64,000 bases of DNA, from assembly GCF_023208195.1 (NCBI RefSeq), contig NZ_CP060034.1, positions 1,054,001-1,118,000 on the forward strand, in the 5' to 3' direction. The notes below the pieces were generated by a model. The model worked only from the letters and a program-made list of their open reading frames with translations. It did not search any database and had not been told where the DNA came from. The stretch comes from Nocardioides sp. InS609-2. GTDB lineage: Bacteria; Actinomycetota; Actinomycetes; Propionibacteriales; Nocardioidaceae. The position numbers and the translations under genes are program-made. Shown here one piece after another: positions 34,290-44,034 of the stretch (its first letter is position 1; every line of letters begins with the position of its first letter).

Positions 34290-35552
34290 TCACCCGCTTA
34301 TCGGGCCGCTGTGGGACAGCAGGGCGCGCACCTGCGCCAAGCCCTCGTGCACCTCGTCGAACGATGTCGAGAGCGGAGACAGCCCAATGCGCATGCCGCC
34401 GGGCTCGCGGTAGTCGGGGATCACGCCGAGCTTCCAGAGTGCCTTGACGACTTCGCGTGAGCGGGGGTGCCCGAGGGTGACGTGGCCCCCACGCTGTGCA
34501 CCGTCGCGGGGCGACAGGACGGTGACACCGAGGGGGGTGAGCCAGGCGTCGGACAGCTCCAGCGTGTACGACGTCAGGGCGAGCGACTTGGCCCGCACCG
34601 CGTCGATGCCGGCCTCCTCGATCAGGTCGAGCATGTCCTGCATGGCGAGCATGCCGACGATCGCGGGCGTGCCGGAGATGAAGCCGCGGATGCCGGCTGC
34701 CGGTTCGTAGCGCGGACCCATGGCGAACGGGTCGCGGGCGCCCATCCAACCCTGGATCGGCTGCGTCAGCTTGCCGTGCAGCCGCGCGGCGACGTAGCCG
34801 AACGCGGGTGAGCCCGGGCCGCCGTTGAGGTACTTGTAGGTGCAGCCCACCGCGAGGTCGGCGTCCCAGCCGTCGAGGTCGACAGGCACCGAGCCCGCCG
34901 AGTGGCACAGGTCCCACAGCACGAGCGCGCCGGCGTCGTGGGCAATACGAGTGAGTGCGGGCCCGTCGGCGAGGAAGGCCGACTTGTAGGCGACGTGGCA
35001 CAGCACCACCAGTGCGGTGGCCTCGCCGACTGCTGCCGACAGGAGCTCGGGCGTGACGCCGCCAGTGGAGTCGGGCTCGATCCAGCGCAGGGTCAGGCCG
35101 CGCTCGGCGGCGATGCCCTCGGCGAGGTACCGGTCGGTCGGGAAGTTGTCGGTGTCGATGACGATCTCGGTGCGCGCGGAGTCGGTGCGCTGCTGGTGGT
35201 CGACCGCGGCGCGCATCAGCTTGTAGAGCCACACAGTCGTCGAGTCGCCGATGGCGGTCTGGCCGCCGGCGGCGCCCAGGAGCACGCTGCCGAGCCGGTC
35301 GCCGAGCGAGGTCGGCAGGTCCATCCACCGCTCGTCCCAGCCGCGGATCAGCCGGTCGCCCCACTCGTCGGTGACGAACTTGCTCAGCCGCTGGGCAGTA
35401 GCGACCAGCGGCCGGCCCAGGGAGTTGCCGTCGAAGTAGACGATCGGGCTGCTGGCGCCCACGAACCGGGCGCGGTGGCCCGCGAGCTCGTCGACGGCGT
35501 CGAGCTCAGCGGGATCGGTGATCGGCTTCGCACCTGCCTCGGTGGTCGTCAC
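34290..35552 (-). CDS. kynU: Kynureninase
   Basis: A 420-residue PLP enzyme hydrolysing kynurenine to anthranilate and alanine. The family signature IVYFDGNSLGRPLVAT opens the fold; DFNFPTD-like DTDNFPTDRYL, HVAYKSAFL, WDLCHSAGSVPVDLDGWDADLAVGCTYKYLNGGPGSPAF (PLP lysine in YKYLNGG) and RGFISGTP are all conserved. GTG 35552 overlaps the upstream secreted-protein stop by 4 bp. No kynA or kynB is in the window, so either the pathway is dispersed or this serves anthranilate/NAD needs. Confidence 0.93.
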   Translation of the reverse strand: MTTTEAGAKPITDPAELDAVDELAGHRARFVGASSPIVYFDGNSLGRPLVATAQRLSKFVTDEWGDRLIRGWDERWMDLPTSLGDRLGSVLLGAAGGQTAIGDSTTVWLYKLMRAAVDHQQRTDSARTEIVIDTDNFPTDRYLAEGIAAERGLTLRWIEPDSTGGVTPELLSAAVGEATALVVLCHVAYKSAFLADGPALTRIAHDAGALVLWDLCHSAGSVPVDLDGWDADLAVGCTYKYLNGGPGSPAFGYVAARLHGKLTQPIQGWMGARDPFAMGPRYEPAAGIRGFISGTPAIVGMLAMQDMLDLIEEAGIDAVRAKSLALTSYTLELSDAWLTPLGVTVLSPRDGAQRGGHVTLGHPRSREVVKALWKLGVIPDYREPGGMRIGLSPLSTSFDEVHEGLAQVRALLSHSGPISG

Positions 35553-36493
35553 TGGAAGCTCACGAAGGACACGCCAGGCTTGATCTTGCGGACGGCCCTG
35601 GCCTTCATGCGGGGCTCGTCCTCGTCGTAGAAGAGCTTGAACCCCATCGAGAACTTCTTCGGCTTCGCCAGCGAGGAGTACGTCGCGAGCTTCTGCGCCG
35701 GGGACCCGAACCCGTCGATGTGCAGCACCTCGGCGAGGTCGCCGCGCTTCTTGATCGCGTTGACGCCGCCGATCATGCCGGACTGGAACTGGTGCACCAT
35801 GAACACCTTCTCGGGCAGCTCGTTGCTCTTCGTCAGGGTGTTGAGCCAGCCTGAGACCTCGTTGATCTCAGCGGCGCTGACCTGGCCGATCGTCTGCCCA
35901 GGCACCTCATCGGAGCCCATCCGCCACTCTGGGTCAAGGGCCAGCCCCACCCACGGGTCCTCGAGCGCCCACTGCCACCGCTTCGCGACGGTGAGGAAGT
36001 CGGACCGGCCGGGCTGGATGTCGAGCAGCAGCAGGGCGTTGTGGGCGTGCGCGGCGTCGATGTAGCGCTGCACGAGACTGTGCAGGATGTCGTGGCTGTA
36101 GTCGCCGTCGGTGCCCGGCACCGTGGGGCCGTCGGCCACGGTGACGATCAGCTCGTAGACGGGCTGGATGCGCTCACCCTTCTTCTTGAAGGGCTTGGCG
36201 GCGCTGGTCAACCGCGCATGCATGGTGTCGGGGTCGGTCTCGCCGAGCACGCCGAGGCTGCCGGTGTTGGCGGTGCCGTAGTAGGCCACGAGGAAGCCGT
36301 GATGACCGAAGACCTCACGGCCGCCACCCGGCAGCGCGGGCACCTTCTGCCGGGCAGCCGCCGCGGCGTACGTCGGGGTCACCGCCCGGACCTCGGCCGC
36401 AGCAGTGCTCGACATCGCGGCCAGGCCGGCGACGGTGGTGAGAGTCAGACAGGTCAACGATGCGAGTGCAGCCTCGCGAATCCCCCGGATCAT
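35549..36493 (-). CDS. Secreted protein of unknown function (possible TIM-barrel)
   Basis: A 314-residue exported protein with a signal peptide (ALASLTCLTLTTVAGLAAMSSTAAA). The mature part alternates strands and helices: FLVAYYGTANTGSLGVLGE, YELIVTVADG, NALLLLDIQPGRSDFLTVAKRW, VGLALDPEWRMGSDEVPGQTIGQVSAAEINEV, KVFMVHQFQSGMI, LHIDGFG, FSMGFKLFYDEDE. This pattern and the acidic residues at strand ends (LDIQPG, ALDPEW) recall a glycosidase-like TIM barrel. I do not recognise a named family. ATG 36493 was used. It overlaps kynU by 4 bp, an odd partner for an exported protein. Confidence 0.7.
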   Translation of the reverse strand: MIRGIREAALASLTCLTLTTVAGLAAMSSTAAAEVRAVTPTYAAAAARQKVPALPGGGREVFGHHGFLVAYYGTANTGSLGVLGETDPDTMHARLTSAAKPFKKKGERIQPVYELIVTVADGPTVPGTDGDYSHDILHSLVQRYIDAAHAHNALLLLDIQPGRSDFLTVAKRWQWALEDPWVGLALDPEWRMGSDEVPGQTIGQVSAAEINEVSGWLNTLTKSNELPEKVFMVHQFQSGMIGGVNAIKKRGDLAEVLHIDGFGSPAQKLATYSSLAKPKKFSMGFKLFYDEDEPRMKARAVRKIKPGVSFVSFQ

Positions 36494-36541
36494 GGCCGTA
36501 CTGTAGTCGCCGCGGCCCACGCTCCCGCGCCGATATCATGC

Positions 36542-38218
36542 TCAGCCGCAGACGGCTCCGTGCGCCGCGCTCTGCACGACCTTGGCGTACTTCCCGAGCA
36601 CGCCCCGGGTGTACTTCGGCGGGTTCGGCTGCCAGCCTTCCTTCCGCTCTTCGAGGTCGTCGATCTGTACGTCGAGGGTGCGGCCGGACACGTCGAGGGT
36701 GATCTGGTCGCCGTCGCGCACGAACGCGATCGGGCCGCCGTCGGCGGCCTCGGGAGCGATGTGGCCGACGCAGAGTCCGGTGGTGCCTCCGGAGAAGCGT
36801 CCGTCGGTGATGAGCAGGACGTCCTTGCCGAGGCCGGCGCCCTTGATCGCGCCGGTGATGGCGAGCATCTCGCGCATGCCGGGTCCACCCTTGGGGCCTT
36901 CGTAGCGGATCACCACGACGTCGCCGGCGACGATCTCACCCTCGGTGAGTGCGTCCAGGGCAGCGCGTTCGCCGTCGAAGACCCGCGCAGTGCCGGTGAA
37001 CGTGGAGTCGTCGAAGCCGGCACTCTTGACCACGGCGCCCTCGGGAGCCAGCGAGCCCTTGAGGATGGTCAGGCCGCCGCTCTTGTGGATCGGCTTGTCG
37101 AGCGAGCGGAAGACCTCGCCGTCGAGACCCTTCGGCGCCAGCTCCTCGAGGTTCTCCGCGAGCGTCTTGCCGGTGACCGTCAGCGCGTCGCCGTGCATCA
37201 GGCCCGCGTCGAGCAGTGCCTTCATCACCACCGGGATGCCGCCGACGCGGTCAAGGTCGACCCACACGAAGCGGCCGAACGGCTTGAGGTCGCCGAGGTG
37301 CGGAACCTTGTCGCCGATGCGCGTGAAGTCGTCGAGTGTCAGGTCGACTTCGGCCTCGCGGGCGATCGCGAGCAGGTGCAGCACGGCGTTGGTCGAGCCA
37401 CCGAGGGCCATGGCCACGGCGATGGCGTTCTCGAAGGCCTCACGCGTGAGGATCTGGCGCGCGGTGATGCCCTGGCGCAGCATCTCGACCACGGCCTCAC
37501 CGGACCGGTGCGCGAAGCCGTCACGCCGGCGGTCGACCGCCGGCGGGGCAGCCGAGCCGGGCAGGCTCATGCCGAGCGCCTCACCGATCGAGGCCATCGT
37601 GTTGGCCGTGTAGGCGCCACCGCAGGCGCCCTCGCCCGGGCAGATCGCGCGTTCGATCCGGTCGACCTCGTCACGGCTGATCTTGCCGGCCAGACAGGCG
37701 CCGACCGCTTCGAAGGCATCGATGATCGTGACGTCCTTGCCATCGACACTGCCGGGCAGGGTCGAGCCGCCGTAGAGGAAGACACTCGCGAGGTCGAGCC
37801 GGGCCGCGGCCATCAACATGCCGGGCAGCGACTTGTCGCAACCGGCAAGCAGCACCGAGCCGTCGAGGCGCTCGGCCATCATCACGGTCTCGACCGAGTC
37901 GGCGATGACCTCGCGGGAGACCAGCGAGAAGTGCATGCCCTCGTGGCCCATCGAGATGCCGTCGGAGACCGAGATCGTGCCGAACTCCAGCGGGTAGCCA
38001 CCAGCCGCGTGCACGCCGTTCTTCACCGCCTTGGCGAGCCGGTCGAGCGAGAGGTTGCAGGGGGTGATCTCGTTCCAGCTCGACGCCACCCCGATCTGCG
38101 GCTTGACCCAGTCGTCGTCACCCATGCCTACGGCACGCAGCATCCCCCGCGCCGCTGCCTTCTCGAGGCCGTCGGTGACGTCGCGCGAACGGGGCTTGAT
38201 GTCGGGAGCGTTCGTCAT
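36542..38218 (-). CDS. ilvD: Dihydroxy-acid dehydratase
   Basis: A 558-residue Fe-S dehydratase that converts dihydroxy-isovalerate and dihydroxy-methylvalerate to 2-keto acids. Conserved cysteines for the cluster occur in [33 protein letters not shown] and [54 protein letters not shown] and [29 protein letters not shown] complete the family pattern. ATG 38218 is chosen; a GTG two codons upstream is possible. No leader peptide was found, unlike cimA and ilvB. Confidence 0.97.
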   Translation of the reverse strand: MTNAPDIKPRSRDVTDGLEKAAARGMLRAVGMGDDDWVKPQIGVASSWNEITPCNLSLDRLAKAVKNGVHAAGGYPLEFGTISVSDGISMGHEGMHFSLVSREVIADSVETVMMAERLDGSVLLAGCDKSLPGMLMAAARLDLASVFLYGGSTLPGSVDGKDVTIIDAFEAVGACLAGKISRDEVDRIERAICPGEGACGGAYTANTMASIGEALGMSLPGSAAPPAVDRRRDGFAHRSGEAVVEMLRQGITARQILTREAFENAIAVAMALGGSTNAVLHLLAIAREAEVDLTLDDFTRIGDKVPHLGDLKPFGRFVWVDLDRVGGIPVVMKALLDAGLMHGDALTVTGKTLAENLEELAPKGLDGEVFRSLDKPIHKSGGLTILKGSLAPEGAVVKSAGFDDSTFTGTARVFDGERAALDALTEGEIVAGDVVVIRYEGPKGGPGMREMLAITGAIKGAGLGKDVLLITDGRFSGGTTGLCVGHIAPEAADGGPIAFVRDGDQITLDVSGRTLDVQIDDLEERKEGWQPNPPKYTRGVLGKYAKVVQSAAHGAVCG

Positions 38219-38395
38219 GCCCACGAGCGTAGTCGCGCCTGGCGACGCTTCTGCCTCGCGTCTCAGCCGCGCCCGTCGGCTGGATAGTCCGGGGCAAATT
38301 GCACCTCGTCGGGCGGCTGGCGGTGCGGATTGCTACGGACTACCCGCGAATCGGTCAGGGGATCGCGAAGCCACCGTCTCACCAGTCCGCCTCGT

Positions 38396-39009
38396 TCAGA
38401 CCCGAAGCCAGGTCAGCACCGCGCGCACCCGGCGGTGGTCGTCGGTGTCGAGCGGAAGGTCGAGCTTCGTGAAGATGCCGTTGATGTGCTTGGCGACGGC
38501 CTTCTCGGTGACGAACAGCTCGACCGCGATCGCGGCGTTCGAGCGACCCTGTGCCATCAGCGCGAGCACCTCGCGCTCGCGGGCGCTGAGCCGGTCGACG
38601 GGTTCCTGCTGGCGGCGGGCCATGATCGTGGCGACCACCTCGGGGTCGAGCACCGTGCCGCCAGCGATGACCCGTCGGAGACCCGGTTCTTGAGCAGGTA
38701 GCCGATCGCGCCCTCGCCGCTGGCCAGGAGCTCGCGGGCGTAGAGGTGCTCGACGTACTGCGAGAGCACCATCACCGGGAACCCCGGTCGCACGGCGCGG
38801 ACGGCGATCGCCGAGCGCAGGCCCTCGTCGGTCTGCGTAGGAGGCAGGCGTACGTCGACCACGGCGGCCTCGGCCTCGGGATCCTGGAGGGCGTCCTCGA
38901 GGTCGGCCTCGTTGGCGACGGAGGCAATGACCGTGAAGCCGTGGGTCTCGAGCAGCTGGGTCAGGCCGGCTCTGAGCAGGGCGTGGTCCTCGGCGAGGAC
39001 AAGTCGCAC
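38396..39009 (-). pseudogene. LuxR/NarL-type response regulator, frameshifted
   Basis: The receiver domain (LVLAEDHALLRAGLTQLLETHGFTVIASVANE, phosphoacceptor in VVDVRLPP) and the LuxR helix-turn-helix (LSAREREVLALMAQGRSNAAIAVELFVTEKAVAKHI) are both intact but lie in different frames. The receiver reads to YLLKNRVSDG and then loses frame; the HTH frame resumes with VIAGGTVLDPEVVATIM. Full-length relatives have about 10 extra residues here, so a deletion of roughly 30 nt not divisible by three at about 38665-38680 is the best explanation. GTG 39009 overlaps the kinase stop by 49 bp. A sequencing or assembly error must be excluded. Confidence 0.8.
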
Positions 39010-40118
39010 GGGACCTCCAGGGTGACGAGGGTCGGCCCGCCGACCGGGCTCGAGACCATCATCGTCCCGTCAAACGCCCCGAGCCGCCGCATCACCCCCC
39101 GCATGCCCGTGCCCGTGTCGGGGTCCGCACCGCCCGAGCCGTCGTCGCCGATCTCGGCGAGCAGCACGTCGCGGTCGTACGACACTCGGATCCAGGCGTT
39201 CTCGGCGCCCGCGTGCTTGCCGATGTTGGCCAGGCACTCCGCGACCGCGAAGTAGACCGCCGACTCGACCGACGCCGACGGACGTCCGGCAAGGGAGGCC
39301 TCGATCGACACCGGCACCGCCATGTCCAGCGCGAGTGCCTGCACGGCGCCGACCAGTCCGCGGTCGGCGAGCACAGGCGGGTGGATTCCGCGTACGACGG
39401 AGCGCAGCTCGCCCAGCGCCGCGTCGCTCGTCTGCCGGGCGTCGTTGACCAGCTTGCGCGCGGCGTCGGGGTCGGAGGCGAACACCGCGTCGGCCATGCC
39501 GAGGCTCAGCGACAGCGCGACCAGCCGGGCCTGGGCGCCGTCGTGGAGGTCTCGCTCGAGGCGGCGCAGCTCGGCAGCCGAGTCGTCCACCACGTCGGCG
39601 CGTGTCTCGGTCAGCACCTCGACCCGGCGCTCCAGGCGGTCGGTGGTGCCCGGCGAGAGGAAGGCCCGGTCGATCGTGGAGCGCAGGCGCATCAGCGGCT
39701 CGACCGCGAAGTACCAGATCCACCCGCTCACGACCCCCAGCAGCAGTACGACAGTGACCAGCGAGATCGCGAAACCGACCGTCATCGCAGCGAGCATCCA
39801 GCCGAGGTCCCGCCAGGTCATCGGGTCGGTGGCGACGATCCGGAGCCTGGCCAACAGCTTGCGGCCTTCCGTCGGCACGTACGGCGTCGGCACCGGGCTG
39901 CTCAGCACCCGTGACGCCATCCGGCGGTGGGCGTTCGCCAGCCCCCGCGTCACCGGGATGACTGCCGTGAGCAGCAGCGCACCCACCCAGATCACCATCA
40001 GCACACCGCCGGCGACCCAGAGCACGAAGAGGACCACCAGCGGCACGACGGAGGCCACCTGCAGGGCGGCGTACCCGGTGAGCTGAAGGCGGCTCGGCGG
40101 TGGGTCAGTGTCGGGCAT
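38961..40118 (-). CDS. Sensor histidine kinase (NarL/DesK type)
   Basis: A 385-residue membrane kinase. Two hydrophobic pairs span residues 10-60 and 100-150; RLERDLHDGAQARLVALSLSLGMA is the HisKA_3 phosphoacceptor region (His in DLHDG), followed by an HATPase part: FAVAECLANIGKHAGAENAWIRV, AEIGDDGSGGADPDTGTGMRGVMRRL. It would phosphorylate the adjacent response regulator, but that gene is frameshifted. ATG 40118 is divergent from an MMPL transporter, a common pairing in which the kinase responds to envelope stress or peptides. Confidence 0.9.
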   Translation of the reverse strand: MPDTDPPPSRLQLTGYAALQVASVVPLVVLFVLWVAGGVLMVIWVGALLLTAVIPVTRGLANAHRRMASRVLSSPVPTPYVPTEGRKLLARLRIVATDPMTWRDLGWMLAAMTVGFAISLVTVVLLLGVVSGWIWYFAVEPLMRLRSTIDRAFLSPGTTDRLERRVEVLTETRADVVDDSAAELRRLERDLHDGAQARLVALSLSLGMADAVFASDPDAARKLVNDARQTSDAALGELRSVVRGIHPPVLADRGLVGAVQALALDMAVPVSIEASLAGRPSASVESAVYFAVAECLANIGKHAGAENAWIRVSYDRDVLLAEIGDDGSGGADPDTGTGMRGVMRRLGAFDGTMMVSSPVGGPTLVTLEVPCDLSSPRTTPCSEPA

Positions 40119-40254
40119 GACTGCATCATTCCCGACCGCGGCGCCCGGCGCGGTGGTGCTGGCACCACCTCGGTTCGGGGTGCTGAGGCCCCTGATCATC
40201 GGGCCGCGGGTCGCGAGGCTGAGGACGTCCCAAAGACCACGACAGGAGAACCTG

Positions 40255-42446
40255 ATGTCCGCCGGAAACCCCCTGACCGCAGTGTCCATGAAGGCCGCCC
40301 GCTGGAGCGCGGCCCACCCCTGGCGCGCCATCCTCGGCTGGCTCGCCCTCGTCGTCGTCGCGGTCGGCCTCGCCACCGCGATCCCGACCGTGGAGACCTC
40401 CGACGCCGACTACCGGATGGGCGAGTCCGGCCGGGCCGACCAGCTCGTGGCCGAGGCCGGCCTCGACGGCCTGCCCTCGGAGAACGTGCTGATCACCGGG
40501 AAGGACGGCGTCGCTCCCCACCGCGCCGTCGCCCAGCAGGCGGCCGCGGCCGTCGCGGACGCCGTACGTCCTCTCGAGGGTGTGGCCGAGGTCGTCGAGC
40601 CCCAGTGGAGCCCGGACAGTACGGCGCTGCTCGTCGCGGTCCAGCTCGCCAAGGAGCACGACGAAGCAGGCCGATCGTCGCGGCCGTCGACGAGGTCCAG
40701 TCGCAGTTCCCGGGCCTGGAGCTCAGCCAGACCGGCGACCTGACGCTCGACACCGCCATCGACGACCAGGTCGCCGAGGACCTCTCGGTGGCGGAGACGA
40801 TCAGCCTGCCGATCACGCTGGTCCTCATGCTGCTGGCGTTCGGCGCTCTCATCGCCGCCGGCATCCCGGTGCTGCTGGCCGCGACCAGTGTGGCCGCGAC
40901 CATCGGCATCAGTGCGCCGGTCTCGCACCTCGTGCACGCCGACGCGACCGTGACCAGCATGATCGTGCTGATCGGCATGGCCGTGGGTGTCGACTACTCA
41001 CTCTTCTACCTCAAGCGCGAGCGCGAGGAACGCGAACGGGGTCACACCACGCTCGACGCCGTCGAGATCGCCGCGCAGACCTCCGGACACTCGATCCTCG
41101 TCTCGGGAGGAGCCGTCATCGCATCGATGGCCGGCCTGTTCCTCATGCAGGACACGACGTTCAACAGCCTCGCCGTCGGCGCGATCCTGGTGGTGGCGAT
41201 CGCGGTGCTCGGGTCGATCACCGTGCTGCCTGCCCTGCTCGCCAAGCTCGGTCGCTGGGTCGACCGCCCGCGGGTGCCGCTGCTGTGGCGCGTCAACCGA
41301 CGGATCGGACGCGGCGGCATCAGCAGCCGCCTGCTCGGACCGATCCTGCGCCACCCGGTCGCGTCCGTGCTCGTGGGAGGTCTGATCGTGGCCGCCCTGG
41401 CCGCACCGGCACTCGGGATGAAGACCCACTCGTCCAATCTCGAGACGCTGCCCGACTCCATCCCGCAGGTGCAGACGATGATCGAGATCGCCGACCGGTT
41501 CCCATCCCAGGGACCCGGCGCCGAGGTGGTCGTCCACACCTCCGCCGACAACCGCGAAGAAGTGGGCACGGCTCTCGACGTACTCGCAGGGGACGCGGCA
41601 GCGACCGGTCTCTTCACCGACAGCGCACCGCCCGTGGAGGTCTCGACGGACGGGCGGACGTCCGTCCTGCACCTGACGATGCCGTTCGAGGAGTCCGACG
41701 ATCGCGTCGACGAGGCGCTCCGTCTGCTCCGGAGCGACCTGGCGCCCTCCGTGCTGGACGTGCCCGCCGAGGTCGTGGTCGGCGGCGACGCGGCCGATTC
41801 GCTCGACTTCGTCGAACGCCAGCAGAGCCGGCTCCCGCTCGTGATCGGATTCGTCTTGCTGCTCACCTTCTTGATGATGGCCTTCGCGTTCCGCAGCGTG
41901 CCGATCGCGCTGCTCTCGACCGCGCTCAACCTGGGCTCGGTCGGGGTGGCGTTCGGCCTGATCACGCTGGTGTTCCAGCACGGCTGGGGCGAGTCGCTGC
42001 TCGACTTCAGCAGCCCCGGCTTCGTGATCGAGTGGATTCCGCTGTTCGTGCTGGTGGTGCTCGTCGGGCTCTCGATGGACTACCACGTCTTCGTCGTCAG
42101 CCGGATCCGCGAGTACGTCGAGGCGGGTCAGTCCACCAGGGACGCGGTGCGGCGCGGGGTCTCCGAGACCGCGGGCGTGATCACCAGCGCCGCGTCCGTG
42201 ATGGTGTCGGTGTTCGCGATCTTCGCGACGCTGAGCATGCTCGAGATGAAGATGCTGGGCGTCGGCCTGTCCGCGGCGATCCTGCTCGATGCCACGCTGA
42301 TCCGGCTGGTGATCCTGCCGGCAGCACTAGTCCTGCTGGGTGAGCGCGCATGGTGGTGGCCCCTCACCCCCGCACGCGTGCGGGTGAGCCGGCACCTGCC
42401 TGCTGAGCCGGTGCCGGTGCGGGCCAGGGACGAGTCCCGGGTCTAG
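40255..42446 (+). pseudogene. MMPL-family RND transporter, frameshifted
   Basis: From ATG 40255 (AGGAGA upstream) the frame reads MSAGNPLTAVSMKAARWSA, a first membrane segment, then a periplasmic loop to VQLAKEHDEA. At about 40663-40673 the frame is lost, and the remaining 590 residues continue in another frame from PIVAAVDEVQSQFPGLELSQTG to the stop at 42446. That part has the normal two MMPL membrane blocks (SMIVLIGMAVGVDYSLFYLKREREE; LVVLVGLSMDYHVFVVSRIRE). Family members are 700-750 residues and export lipids or drugs. A small deletion or sequencing error is likely. Confidence 0.82.
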
Positions 42447-42457
42447 AGGTGGCGAAC

Positions 42458-42485
42458 CCCCTGGGGGCCGGCAGGCCCTCAGGGG
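42458..42485. terminator. Bidirectional hairpin between convergent MMPL and phosphotransferase genes
   Basis: CCCCTGGGGGCC pairs with GGCCCTCAGGGG over 12 bp with one G-T wobble and a GGCA loop. It begins 11 bp after the MMPL stop and its right arm overlaps the last codons of the minus-strand gene. No U run is present. Confidence 0.65.
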
Positions 42486-43573
42486 ATCGCGATGTCGTCG
42501 TCTCGCCAGGCAGGTGCGAGGACGAGCGCCGGATCGCCCCAGCGCCGCACGAGGGCTCGGTGCAGCGCCCGTGCGTACGAGGTCAGCTCGGGGTCCGCGG
42601 GCAGCTGACCGGCCAGCCAGAGCCGGTGCAGCATCTTCGGGCGGGTGCTGGGCGCATCCTCGTCGCCGCCCTGGAACGTGTCCTCGTCGAGCGCCGGCGG
42701 GATCCACCAGGAGGCGGACATCAGACACCAGCCCACCGTCGCCACGTCGAGGTCGTGCAGGAAGTCGTCGGTGGCGACGTACGGGATGCGGGGCGCGAGG
42801 CGCTCGCGGTAGCGCGCGACCCCCCTGGCCGCCACCGCGTCGGGCAGCCGCCACGCGCACCAGCACGTCGGCCACGGCACCCGCAGGTAGGCGACGTCCC
42901 AAGCGACGTGCCTGATCTCGGCGAACTCGAAGTCGTAGAGCACTGCCCGATCGCCCATCAGCGCGTTGTTGTCGGGACAGCAGTCGCCCGCGGTCAGCAC
43001 GACCTCGTTACGACGGAAGCGGTCGGGCAGGGCGAGCAGCTCATCGGCGAAACCCGCGGGCACCGGCAGGTCGATGGCGGCCGCGAGCTCGTCGTACTTG
43101 CCGACGGACCACTCGAGGGCACCGGGCACGCCGTGGGTGGCCCGGTGCGGCGCCATCGAGGCGAGGTGGGTGGCAAAACTGTCGAGGACACCTTCGTCCG
43201 TGGTGGCGTGCATGTCGGCGATCGCGTCGGTCCAGGCATCGACTGCCCGGTCGGCGACGCCGGGGTCGCGACCGAGCACGGCGTCGGCGACGTTCGGGTG
43301 CTCGCCGAGGTCGCGCACCACGATCAGCGGCGGGTCGGCGGAGGTCCCCACCAGGTCGGACACCACGTCCAGGCCATCGAGGGCACGCAGCGCCGCGGTC
43401 TCGCGAGCCCTGGTGTCGCCCTCGTCGGTGAGGTAGCCCTTGACGATGTACGACGCGTCGCCGGCGCGCACCCGCAGCACCCGGCTGCGGTCGCCGTGCA
43501 GGATCTCGCTGACGTCGTCGAACGCGTCCAGGCCGATCGCCGCGGCCGCGGCGGCGATGAGCGGGTCGCTCAT
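42479..43573 (-). CDS. Phosphotransferase family protein (APH / choline-kinase fold)
   Basis: A 364-residue soluble protein of the aminoglycoside-phosphotransferase fold. SYIVKGYL carries the ATP-binding Lys region, LTAGDCCPDNNAL corresponds to the catalytic HGDxxxxN loop (with Ala-Gly-Asp replacing His-Gly-Asp), and LYDFEFAEIRHVAWDVAYLRVPWP is the metal-binding DFE-like motif. Most such actinobacterial proteins have unknown small-molecule substrates. It overlaps the SRPBCC gene by 4 bp (ATGA). Confidence 0.82.
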   Translation of the reverse strand: MSDPLIAAAAAAIGLDAFDDVSEILHGDRSRVLRVRAGDASYIVKGYLTDEGDTRARETAALRALDGLDVVSDLVGTSADPPLIVVRDLGEHPNVADAVLGRDPGVADRAVDAWTDAIADMHATTDEGVLDSFATHLASMAPHRATHGVPGALEWSVGKYDELAAAIDLPVPAGFADELLALPDRFRRNEVVLTAGDCCPDNNALMGDRAVLYDFEFAEIRHVAWDVAYLRVPWPTCWCAWRLPDAVAARGVARYRERLAPRIPYVATDDFLHDLDVATVGWCLMSASWWIPPALDEDTFQGGDEDAPSTRPKMLHRLWLAGQLPADPELTSYARALHRALVRRWGDPALVLAPAWRDDDIAIP

Positions 43574-44022
43574 GCCTCTGCCGTGGCCTTGAGTCGGGCC
43601 AGGCCCTTCTCGAAGTCCTTGCCGATCGCCTTGTCGAAGAACAGCCTGCCCATCAGGGACATCAGCAGGCTGCGCTGGCCCGTCATGGTCCAGGTGACGT
43701 CGGTGCGCGAGCCGCTTGGCACGAGGTCGAACGACGTCACGTTGGTGGCCCTGAAGGGCTTGAGGAACTCCAGGTCGATGGCCACCCGCGTCGGTGTCGA
43801 CTCGGTAATCTCCATGGTCCCCTCACCCGCCTTCGAGTTGCCCTTCCAGTGGTAGTGCGAGCCCACGCCGGTCGCTGGGCCGGTGAAGGTGCGCTGCAGG
43901 TCGGGGTCGAGACCTTCCCAGGGCGACCAGGACTGCCACGCGCGGAAGTCGTCGAGCTGTCCGTGCACGACCCCCGGGGGCGCGTCGATGGTGGTGGACC
44001 GGCTCATGCTGAAGGCGCTCAC
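43570..44022 (-). CDS. SRPBCC family protein (polyketide cyclase/START-like)
   Basis: A 150-residue protein with the helix-grip pattern of SRPBCC proteins: MSRSTTIDAPPGVVHGQLDDFRAWQSWSPWEGLDPDLQRTFTG at the N-terminus, then SHYHWKGNSKAGEGTMEITESTPTRVAIDLEFL and a long C-terminal helix (FFDKAIGKDFEKGLARLKATAEA). The family binds hydrophobic ligands; no ligand is evident. GTG 44022 is used, with an ATG five codons inside as alternative. It is coupled to the phosphotransferase downstream. Confidence 0.87.
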   Translation of the reverse strand: MSAFSMSRSTTIDAPPGVVHGQLDDFRAWQSWSPWEGLDPDLQRTFTGPATGVGSHYHWKGNSKAGEGTMEITESTPTRVAIDLEFLKPFRATNVTSFDLVPSGSRTDVTWTMTGQRSLLMSLMGRLFFDKAIGKDFEKGLARLKATAEA

Positions 44023-44034
44023 GAGAGGATCCTG

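Noticed and set aside
36041..38287. 748-codon plus-strand frame opposite ilvD
   Set aside because: Antisense to a certain ilvD with all cluster cysteines; artefact of high GC.
38396..42446. Programmed frameshifting in the response regulator or MMPL gene
   Set aside because: No slippery heptamer with a downstream pseudoknot was visible at either junction, and the regulator lacks about 10 residues, so deletion is simpler.
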